Source: Davidsoniella eucalypti
Taxonomy: Eukaryota > Ascomycota > Sordariomycetes > Microascales > Ceratocystidaceae
DNA: 64,000 nucleotides
Direction of reading: 5' to 3'
NCBI GenBank assembly: GCA_004009845.1
Contig: RMBW01000027.1
Location: forward strand, 1-64,000
Every line of letters starts with the position of its first letter. Positions within the stretch are counted from its first letter, which is position 1. The notes beneath the pieces are model-generated. The model was not told where the DNA came from, did no database searches, and saw only the letters and a program-made list of their open reading frames with translations. Positions 55,142 through 64,000 of the stretch are shown here, piece after piece. The position numbers and the translations under genes are program-made.

Positions 55142-57371
55142 CGTGCATTATTAAAAGATAGTTATGTTGAATAGATATAGATACCAATATACCGAGTTGT
55201 ACAATCTGTCCTTATAGAAACAACTACGATTGACACTTGAGTTAAATATTGTTTAAAATCAACTTTAACTGCCTTAAGCTGTATAATAAGCCCCGTGGAC
55301 TTCACTATAAGGCGATGCTTGTTGCCATGCCAAGACTTTCAGATTAATCGGCAACCCCATAGTGACTTATTCACAATCATGAAGTTTATAATGTGAGCAG
55401 GGATCTCAAGAGTCGCCAAAGGAGATTAATAAACAACAAGTTGTCGGAATTCCGCTGCTTACATATTTGCCTGCCGAAGGGTAACGGGCTAACCAGACTT
55501 TTATTTTAATCAAAGAGGACTCCTTCGGACAGTCTTATTTCGTGCTTTGTAAACGTCCTTCGAGTTCTGAAAGTAAGAAAAAAATAATAGATCAAACGCA
55601 GCGATAGCGTATCTAAATAAGGATTTGATGGTCTTTGCCCCCCTCAGTGCCGTTTCGGCGCCGAATATCAGCAAAAATCTGAAGGATCTTGAGCTTGAAC
55701 GGTTGACTTGGCACACTTTAGCGCACTAAGAAAATCGAATTAGCTAAACAACATATTGCTTTGGCTGGTTTAATTTTCTTGTCTGTCGAGAATTAACTAG
55801 CGCAGCATATTAGTATTTATTCACAGAGCTGTGAAATCAGTGGCGGGGGTTTTTTAGCGAGAAAAAGAAGAGGAAACACCTGTATTTTCTGGACTCAGTA
55901 GAGTGGTAGATGGACATGTGGTAATCAGTGGCTATCAGTGGTCTTCTGCCCTGGAAAATGATTGACATGTTCGTTTCGATTTCTGACAGACAGCCAAGAA
56001 CAATAACAAATGTCAATAGATAGCACAAAGGAACTTGACAAGGGCCTCTTATTTTACCCTCTTTGTTAGTTATCCTTTCCGTGGCCATCGGGCTATTTGT
56101 TGATGCCAAGCCTGTAGGATGATTTTTTGGATGACGTCCGCTCTATGACCACTATAACATGCTACATATAATCTGATTATTGTTCCATACGGATATATGT
56201 AGATACACATGTAGATAGCCATCATAGTTGGTACATGGCATTTTATGCTTGATAATACTGACAGCTGAGTCGTACTTGCAGACACAACCGCATAGTACAT
56301 ACCTTTAGAGCCCTTTACAGAGCTACACACCTATTAGGCTATTAGGCCCAGTACGTGATCTGGGGTGAAACATGCGAGGTCGTTCTGTTTGCTCACGATA
56401 CGACAAGGAATAGTTGTATTCTATTGCGGTTACGTCCACCTCGCGATTAGACCCTGCTTACGAAAGAGGACGTTGGCTTTGACTGCAACAATTGTGCTAT
56501 GTATGTATCGGTATCTGTGCTAGTATATCTATGTTGACTTTGTGTCATTGTTCTTTGATAGTAGATCTCCGTTTTGGCACCGGCGGACAATTTTCATCGC
56601 TCGATTACAAAGGTTGTTTATTGCTTAAAGGACATCATATTAGCACTGATAATCAATGGATAAAGTCCCTGGAGACCTCGTTCACAGTAAAAACTCACTG
56701 ATCTGTACGCAGCCGTCTATATTTGCCAGACACAATTACTATTATGATTGTACATACCTAGGGAGTTAGCTTGGTCACTGATGAGTAAAAAAAGAAAACA
56801 AAGCCCCCGTTTAACAGGCTTGCTAATATTGGATGTGCCTTTGCCGCTTTAGGCCTAGAAGCTGATAGTGCAACTATAAAGAGTGCGGAATAAGACTTAA
56901 TGTTCGTCCGCGGCGGAAAACAAAAATAGAGAAGAGAAAATAGCAAAGATCGCATTGTTGTCACATTAAATTCGTGGCCTTCCTGGAATACTGCCTAGAT
57001 AAGAACCGCGTCTTGCCCACAAGTATAAGAAGGTAATTACTGTCTACATACCTTCCCCATAATCACCCATCTCTTTCCCTCTTTCGAGGACTCCATATCT
57101 TTGTTTTTGTTGTATCTTCTTGTTTTGTGACTCTTTGCTCTTTCTGTGCCTCGAAACCACTTGACGTTCTTTCCATCATCATCTCCAACGTAATATCTTG
57201 ACATCTAATCGTCGATCTATATTCTGGCGCATATATCCTTATTTCACAGCCAACGTCTGGTCTCATTTTGCTGTTGTTTCGTCTAGCCAGATCTCGGAGA
57301 TTTTAACTTCCGTTTCCCCGTCTGCCCGTCGCTAATATAGAGACATTGTAACTTAGAAGTCGCCCCAGCCT

Positions 57372-57403
57372 CCATATAAGGGCCATATAAGGGCCATATA
57401 AGG
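57372..57403. promoter_or_regulatory. Three tandem CArG-like boxes CCATATAAGG
   Basis: Three perfect copies of CCATATAAGG at 57372-57381, 57383-57392 and 57394-57403, exactly 11 bp apart (one helical turn), 62-93 bp upstream of the ABC transporter ATG. The word fits CC(A/T)6GG, the site of SRF/Mcm1-type MADS-box factors. The match and spacing are seen directly; regulation is inferred. Confidence 0.55.
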
Positions 57404-57464
57404 GTGTGAGCAGTGCTTCTGGCAGTCCTGAATCTGCGGTTCGTCTGTCTTCCCTTGCGTCAAC

Positions 57465-60400
57465 ATGGCAGATCCCAAACCACACAGCATTACCGATACG
57501 GAGCCCGCCACTTCAGCCTCCGGTCCAGTACCAGCAGCATCAGCAGCGTCGACAGTGCCTGCGCAACCACCTGCAGCTGGACCAGCCCAGCAAGACCTTC
57601 CAGTACACGGCGACCTTGCTATCACACCTGCTGCTGCTCCTGCCAACACACCATCTTCTCCTGGAAACAAAACCGATGGCTCTCGCCACCTTAGCTACCA
57701 TGGAGAGTCCACCGACACCGATACTGATGCCATCACTGGCATTGTGATTGATAACGACAACGACAGTCAATCTGCCAACATCGAGACCGCCAATAAAGAA
57801 CTCATGTTGTCACGCAGCTACGTCACGAACACCTCGGTGGCAACAGCCAACTCGGCTAATATTGCTGCCGCTGCCGTAGAAAAAGCAAGGAACGAACGTC
57901 GTCAACGGCCATGGTATCGCAAGATCAACCCGTTGAAATGGGGCGAGATCCCCGATGTGCCTTCTGAACGGATACCGTCAAAGGAGCAAAATGCCAACAT
58001 CTTCAGTCTGATCACCTTTCACTGGATGACATCCATCATGTCCGTAAGTTGATACCGGACCTATCCGAAGCTAGACTTCATATCATCACATGCACCTTGA
58101 ACTAACTAATACGCTCTTAGATCGGTTACAAACGCCCCCTTGAGCGCAACGATCTCTGGAGTGTTAACCCAGATCGCGCAGTTGGCCCGCTAGCTATCCA
58201 ACTCAAAGAAGCCCTTAAACGCCGCTCAAAAACCCACCCGAACAGAGCTCTAGCCTATGCTATCTGGGACACATTCCGTTTCGAACTTGTTCTGGGTGGT
58301 ATTCTACAACTTTTGGCATCTATTCTTCAAGTAATTTCGCCATATCTGCTTAGATATCTCATCACCTTTGCCTCCGAAGCCTGGATTGCCAACAAGACCG
58401 ACTCTACGCCCCCTCCTCTATCCAAGGGAATGGGATTCGTTGCTGGTATCACTGCCATGCAAATCTGCCAGAGTATGGCAACCAATCACTTCTTATATCG
58501 CGGCATGATGGTTGGTGGTCAAAGTAGAGCCGTTCTGATCAACCTCATCTTTGAGAAGTCGATGCTTCTCAGTGGAAGAGCTCGTGCTGGTGGTCTTATT
58601 GAGGGCGCCGTTCCGGATGAAAAACCCATCGAGTTAAAAGCCAAGAAGACGAAGAAGAAGAAGAAGGGCAAGCCTGGTCCTCCTGGTCTCGATTTGGAAG
58701 AAGGTGCCGGCTGGCCCAACGGCCGTATTGTTAACTTGATGAGTGTTGATACCTACCGTATTGATCAATGCTTTGCCCTCTTCCACGCAGTTTGGACGAC
58801 ACCCATTCAACTACTGATTACTATGGCTTTGATCATTGTCAACTTGGGATACAGTGCCCTTGCTGGTTTTGCTTTCCTGTTTGTCATGACGCCCTTGCTT
58901 GGTCGCGCCATTCGTTCGCTCTTCGCCCGTCGTAAGATAATCAACAAGATCACAGATCAGCGTGTATCTCTTACTCAAGAAATTCTGCAGTCTGTTCGTT
59001 TTGTCAAGTTCTTTGGCTGGGAAAACGCCTTTGTTGAGCGCCTCAACAGCATCCGCGATCGTGAGATCAAGGACATCCAGCGTCTCATGACCACCCGAAG
59101 TGCAATTACCGCCATCTCTATGTCGATTCCTGCTTTCTCTAGCATGTTGGCCTTCATCACTTATACTCTGACCGACCATGGGATGAGTGCAGCCGAAATC
59201 TTCTCGTCTCTAGCTCTGTTTAACGGTCTGCGTATGCCACTCAACATGTTCCCTATGGTATTGAGCAACGTCATTGACGCATGGTCGTCTGTCAACCGTA
59301 TCCAGGAGTACCTTCTTTCCGAGGAAATGGAAAAAGATATTGCCGTTGACAAGTCTGCCGAGCATGCTGTAGAGCTGATCGATGCTTCATTTACTTGGGA
59401 GCAAGCTAGGGTGAAAGACAAGGACCTTGATTCTGATAGCAAGAAGAAAAATGAAGCCGGCGACAACCGAGGTGATCGCGAGCGTCAGCCCTTCAGACTA
59501 GATGGAATCAATCTGAGCTTTGGTCGGAATGAGCTTGTTGCCGTCATAGGATCGGTTGGTAGTGGAAAAACGTCCCTACTTGCTGCTATGGCTGGAGATA
59601 TGCGTAAGACCTCCGGTGACATGGTTCTTGGTGCTAGCAGAGCCTTTTGTCCCCAATATGCTTGGGTGCAGAACGCCACATTGAAGAACAACGTCATGTT
59701 CGGTAAACCGTACGATCGTGAATGGTACGAAAAGGTCATCTACGCTGCTGCTCTCCAACCCGATCTTGATATGTTGCCCAATGGTGACCAAACTGAGATC
59801 GGCGAGCGTGGCATCACGATCTCTGGTGGCCAGAAGCAGAGACTCAACATTGCTCGTGCTATCTACTTCGATGCCGACGTTGTTCTGATGGATGACCCTC
59901 TCAGTGCCGTTGATGCCCACGTCGGTCGCCACATATTCGATAATGCCATCATGGGCCTACTCAAGGATAAATGCCGTATTCTGGCTACTCACCAACTTTG
60001 GGTTCTCAACCGCTGCGACCGTATCATCTGGATGGAGGAAGGCAAAGTTCAAGCCATCGGTACCTACGATGAACTCATCAAGACCAACCCCGAGTTCCGG
60101 ACTCTGCTTGAGACGACTTCACAGGACGACAAGAAACCCAAAAAGGATGATGGCAGTGAATCTGATTCGGACGAGGAAGACGACGCTGACAAGGAGGCTA
60201 CCAATGCTCTGCAAAAGAAGAAGACAAACAAGGCCAAGCGAGGCCTGATGCAACAGGAAGAACGAGCGGTTGCTTCGGTTCCATGGTCTGTATATGCTAC
60301 CTACATACGTGCTTCGGGGTCTATGTTCAATGCCTTAATCTTGCTTTTACTCATTTGTTTCGTCCAAGGCGCCAACATCACCATGGGTCTCTGGCTATCG

Positions 60401-62137
60401 TACTGGACTAGCGATCGTTTCCACATGACTACTGCCGAGTACATTGGTATATATGTGGCGTTGTCAGTTGTCCAAGTCATTGTCACGTTCTCTTTCTCCT
60501 CTCTTGTGGCAATCTTCGGCACTCGTGCCTCCAAGTCCATGTTACAGAAGGCTATACTGCGTGTTCTACGTGCGCCGATGTCTTTCTTTGATACAACACC
60601 GCTTGGAAGAATCACCAATCGTTTTTCGCGTGACGTCGATGTCATGGACAACACACTCTCTGATGCTATTCGTATGTATGGTTTCACAGTGTCGACGATT
60701 CTTGGTGTCTTTGGTTTGATCATTGCATACTTCCACTGGTTCGTGGTGGCTCTAGTTCCCTTGACTATTGCGTTCTTCTTGTCTGCTGGCTACTACCGGT
60801 CGTCGGCTCGCGAAGTTAAGCGGTTTGAAGCTGTTCTTCGGTCTGATGTCTTTGCGCGCTTTAGCGAGGGCCTTAGTGGTGTCGCCTCGATTCGTGCGTA
60901 TGGACTACAGGAAAGATTTCTTCAAGAGTTGCGCAGTAGTGTCGATGATATGGACTCGGCATATTTCTTGACGTTTTCAAACCAGCGTTGGCTAGCCCTT
61001 CGTCTCGATCTTGTCGGTGCTATGCTAGTGTTTGCGTGCGGTACTCTTGTCGTGACTTCGCGTTTTAGTGTCAACCCATCGTCCGGTGGTCTGGTCTTGT
61101 CCTATATTCTCAGTATCGTACAGATGATACAGTTCATCGTTCGCCAGTTGGCAGACGTCGAGAACGGTATGAATGCTGTGGAGCGTCTGAATTATTATGG
61201 CACCAATCTTGAGGAGGAAGCACCTCTTCATACCGTGGAGGTTTCTCCTGCCTGGCCTGACAAGGGCGAGATTGTGTTTGACGATGTGCATATGTGCTAC
61301 CGTAAGGATCTACCTATGGTGCTTCATGGCCTCAGTGTTCATGTCCGTGGTGGAGAGCGTATCGGTATCGTTGGTCGCACTGGTGCCGGCAAGAGCTCGA
61401 TCATGAGTACGTTGTTCCGCCTTGTTGAGATTTCAAGTGGCAAGATCTCCATCGATGGTCTTGATATCAGCACACTAGGTCTCCACGATCTCCGTTCACG
61501 CATGGCTATCATTCCGCAAGATCCCACTCTATTCAAAGGCACTGTTAGAAGCAACCTGGATCCATTCCAGGAGCACACTGACCTCGAACTTTGGTCTGCT
61601 TTGCGCCAAGCTGATTTAGCTGCGGACGCAACCTCTGCTTCCGATACCGAGAACAACGACTCACCCAGCTCAATCTCCGAAGCCGAGAAGGGCGAGACCA
61701 ACGCAACTGCCGTTGTGGGTACCTCGACAAGCGGACGTATCCATCTCGATACCGTCGTAGAAGAAGAAGGTCTCAACTTTTCCCTTGGTCAGCGCCAGCT
61801 CATGGCACTTGCACGTGCACTCGTTCGTAACGCCCAAATCATTGTCTGCGACGAAGCCACGTCCAGTGTTGATGTTGATACAGACGACAAGATTCAGCAT
61901 ACTATCGCTACGGCGTTCAAAGGCCGTACACTACTCTGTATTGCCCATCGTCTGCGTACCATCATCGGCTACGATCGTATCTGTGTCATGGACCAGGGCC
62001 GTATCGCGGAATTGGATACGCCGTTGAATCTATGGTTGAATGAGACGGGTATCTTCCGTAGTATGTGTGAACGTGGAGGTATTCGTATGGACGATATCAC
62101 TGGTGCTAGAGATGTCATCGAGAAACTGGATTCTTGA
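57465..62137 (+). CDS. ABCC-type multidrug/oligomycin exporter, Yor1-like
   Basis: Plasma-membrane full ABC transporter that exports organic anions and drugs. Exons 57465-58043 and 58121-62137 (77-bp intron, GTAAGT donor, CTAAC branch) give 1531 aa; yeast Yor1 is 1477. Layout: a ~190-aa hydrophilic Ala/Pro/Ser-rich N-terminus, then TMD1, NBD1 with Walker A GSVGSGKT (about 670), signature ISGGQKQR and Walker B VVLMDDPLSAVD, an acidic linker (ESDSDEEDDADKE), TMD2, and NBD2 with Walker A GRTGAGKS (about 1278), signature FSLGQRQ and Walker B IIVCDEATSSVD. All catalytic motifs are intact in both halves. There is no TMD0. A Lys-rich run (KKTKKKKKGK) lies in the first cytosolic loop of TMD1. Export substrates cannot be predicted. 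Confidence 0.94.
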
Positions 62138-62731
62138 AACTTGCCATATATATTCGAACAACCTATACACAAAAAGAATAATCTTGGTTTTAGTTTCCCT
62201 TAATATTTAATCATAGGCATATACATATATTTGTTTGTATATTATAGACACACTTTAGATAGTATCCCCACAACTGTGTTTTATTTATCACTTTTATTTA
62301 TTTATTTATGAATATACATACATGTACATACGAATTCAATGAACATTATTTGAGCACATCATCGGCTGGTATTTTGTTTTCCATGCTAGTGATTAGTAAA
62401 TTGTACAAGATAATTGTACAGTATTTATATATATGTGTGTATATCAAGAAAGGACATGATATGCCATTCTAGTTTCCGAAGAAAAGATATAATAGTTAAC
62501 AAAATAGAATAGTCGATGGGTAAAGGAAGAAACATACAACCGATTAACTAAAAAGAACACAAAGATAACAACGGACAAAGGATAGAGTCCGAGGCACAGA
62601 TAGTGTCATTACTATGCACACAACCTCTGCCCTACCGCCAAAAAAGAAACACCTTTATTCCCCATACTGACCCTCATCTGCATTTGTAGCATCTGGATTC
62701 AAATCCTCTTAGTCTTCAAGAGACAGAGGCC
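62138..62731. other. Intergenic, converging 3' ends
   Basis: AT-rich with TATAT and TTTAT runs; 3' UTRs of the ABC transporter (+) and the Csi2-like gene (-). Nothing else seen. Confidence 0.55.
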
Positions 62732-63892
62732 TCAAAGCCGGCCGCCTGGGCTGTTGTTTCCGTGGCTTGGCTGTGTGCCCTGTGGGGGGAACATGTGCGG
62801 GTTCTCGTCTAGCAAGTCATCCAAGTATGCGCTAGGAGCACGAGCCGAGCCTGGCCGGTTCAAGTTTAATGTGCTGGAGCTCACATCACGGCGCTGGGCA
62901 CCCATGTAGGGCGAGGCATCGGGGGACGGATCAGCGCCCAGATGCGAACGCACATAGCCACCGCCACCGCCACTAGCACCATTGCCGCGAGAATCGGGTC
63001 GAAGGTTGGACAGGCCAATGGCTGGGCCATTCTGTGCAGGTGGTTGTTGAGCAATGCCGACGGGGGGAGCTGGAGATGCGCCACTGGCATAGAAGCCGGC
63101 AGGTAGGAAACGCGAGTCGCGGCCACTGTTGAGGCCTGCGCTGGGGGCGGCAGTAGGCGAGTAGAACAAGTTCGTCATGCTGGGAGTGCTAGAAGGGATG
63201 TTTCCGCGGTTCGTACGGCGCACGCCACGGCCATTGGCAGCATCGACTCCAGCACCGGTGGCGCCGAGGCCCAGACCGACCGAAGAGCCACTAGGACCGC
63301 CAGTAGCGCCACGGCCGGCCAGAGAAGGCGAGGATTCACGGTCGGTGTACTTGTAGAAGGGGGCTGCAGGCGGAAGGGGGTAGGCCGATTTGTCGTTGTG
63401 AAGAGCCTGGGCGCGTGCGGCGCGTTCGACAGAGCGGTGCAGCATGCAGGCAACGATACCGCGCCAGAGGAGCACAGCAAGGGCGAAGGTACCGAGAATT
63501 GCGCCGACAGCGATGAAAACGGTGCCGTCAGGGGCACTGGAGCCGTGCATGAACGGCGCCTCGTTGGTGGGCGGCACGGAGGCGGCGGGATACGAGTACG
63601 TGGAGGTGCCCGAGATTGTCGGCATGGTCGAGCCGGAAGTCGACGAAGTAGCGGAGGTCGTCGTGGCAGACGTCGTAGAAGAAGTTGCCGATGTCGATGT
63701 CGATGTGGCGGTGGAGGAAGACGAGCTGCTGGAACTGCTTTCTGCGCTGGAGGACGACGAAGACGACGTCGTTGTGGCGCTGGACGAAGAAGACGAGGCC
63801 GATGACGAGCTGGTCGAGGACTGGGCGATGACGCCGTCGGCCAGGAAGGCGGCCATAAAGGCGGCAGAGAGCAAGAACTTGGAGTCCGCCAT
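62732..63892 (-). CDS. Csi2/Prm5-like Ser/Thr-rich membrane glycoprotein
   Basis: Single-exon, 386 aa. Signal peptide at about residues 1-23 (FLLSAAFMAAFLADGVIAQ), then a ~75-residue extracellular segment that is almost entirely Ser/Thr/Ala and so probably heavily O-mannosylated. A conserved juxtamembrane block follows (NEAPFMHGSSAPDGTVFIAVG) with a single membrane helix (about 126-146, VGAILGTFALAVLLW), then a cytosolic Gly/Ser/Pro-rich tail. The P-x-G-T-V-F-I-A-V-G block is what I associate with yeast Csi2/Prm5-type proteins, linked to chitin-synthase III function and wall stress. The Ser/Thr substrate pairs well with the KTR mannosyltransferase in this window, but that is not specific. Confidence 0.75.
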   Translation of the reverse strand: MADSKFLLSAAFMAAFLADGVIAQSSTSSSSASSSSSSATTTSSSSSSSAESSSSSSSSSTATSTSTSATSSTTSATTTSATSSTSGSTMPTISGTSTYSYPAASVPPTNEAPFMHGSSAPDGTVFIAVGAILGTFALAVLLWRGIVACMLHRSVERAARAQALHNDKSAYPLPPAAPFYKYTDRESSPSLAGRGATGGPSGSSVGLGLGATGAGVDAANGRGVRRTNRGNIPSSTPSMTNLFYSPTAAPSAGLNSGRDSRFLPAGFYASGASPAPPVGIAQQPPAQNGPAIGLSNLRPDSRGNGASGGGGGYVRSHLGADPSPDASPYMGAQRRDVSSSTLNLNRPGSARAPSAYLDDLLDENPHMFPPQGTQPSHGNNSPGGRL

Positions 63893-64000
63893 GTCTGATA
63901 GGGTCTATCTATCTGGGCCTATCGTGATGGTAGAAGCGTTGTTTGGCGGGTTGGCCTCGATTATTGGCGCGAAGGTGGTTTTGTTTATTGTGTCCTCGCC
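63893..64000. other. Start of the promoter of the Csi2-like gene
   Basis: Only 108 bp remain before the window ends. No feature recognised. Confidence 0.5.

Larger units (their letters stand above)
55122..57464. other. Intergenic, 2.3 kb, promoter of the ABC transporter gene
   Basis: AT-rich, no coding signal. It begins with an interstitial telomere-type sequence (55128-55141) and ends with a CT-rich leader (57060-57180) and three CArG-like boxes (57372-57403). Confidence 0.55.

Overview
The window is nuclear DNA of a filamentous ascomycete (Pezizomycotina-like). Coding regions are codon-biased and GC-richer than the AT-rich intergenic DNA. Introns are short (57-236 bp) with GTAAGT/GTATGT-type donors, and where I looked many have a CTAAC-type branch site. 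Every recognised product is a fungal family: a GCK-type Ste20 kinase, KNR4/SMI1, a GT15 mannosyltransferase, a Yor1-type ABC transporter, Tom40 and a Csi2-like wall protein. I cannot resolve the order or genus. Gene density is modest, with 16 recognised or well-supported protein genes plus one small Cys-rich gene. I found no transposon, tRNA, rRNA or CRISPR array.

Layout. 0-11 kb: Ste20-type kinase (+), then three minus-strand genes: an unknown fungal protein with a possible PD-(D/E)XK-like core, a Rai1/DXO-family decapping nuclease with an N-terminal mitochondrial-type presequence, and an Any1/PQ-loop membrane protein. 11-15.4 kb: FGAM synthase (purine synthesis). 15.4-23.4 kb: an 8-kb gene-poor stretch with a 42-bp perfect palindrome and small tandem repeats, ending in the promoter and leader of KNR4/SMI1 (23.4-25.5 kb). 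28.4-30 kb: an unrecognised, probably nuclear protein. 30.2-36.1 kb: methylenetetrahydrofolate reductase and mitochondrial leucyl-tRNA synthetase, head to head around a consensus CRE. 37.5-42.1 kb: Tom40 and a 6-phosphofructo-2-kinase whose phosphatase catalytic His is replaced by Ala. 42.5-49.4 kb: KTR/KRE2 mannosyltransferase, a GCP5-like gamma-tubulin complex protein, and the HemK/Mtq1 release-factor methyltransferase. 49.4-53.9 kb: little protein coding, but a TATA-box-driven stretch rich in hairpins (50.1-50.9 kb, candidate structured ncRNA) and a 71-aa Cys-rich gene. 53.9-64 kb: a CobW/ZNG1-type GTPase, a Yor1-like ABC transporter preceded by three tandem CArG-like boxes, and a Csi2-like Ser/Thr-rich membrane protein.

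The genes are housekeeping and not a cluster with one pathway. Four products are mitochondrial by family or by presequence (Tom40, LeuRS, Mtq1, and apparently the Rai1-like nuclease). Several act at the cell wall or in polarity (kinase, KNR4, KTR, Csi2-like). The observations most worth following are the presequence on the Rai1/DXO-type enzyme, which offers a possible start-codon switch between mitochondrial and nuclear forms; the structured non-coding locus at 50.1-50.9 kb; the tandem CArG array; and the Cys-rich small protein.

Exon structures were worked out by hand from splice motifs and reading-frame continuity. All family assignments rest on recognised motifs and not on database searches.
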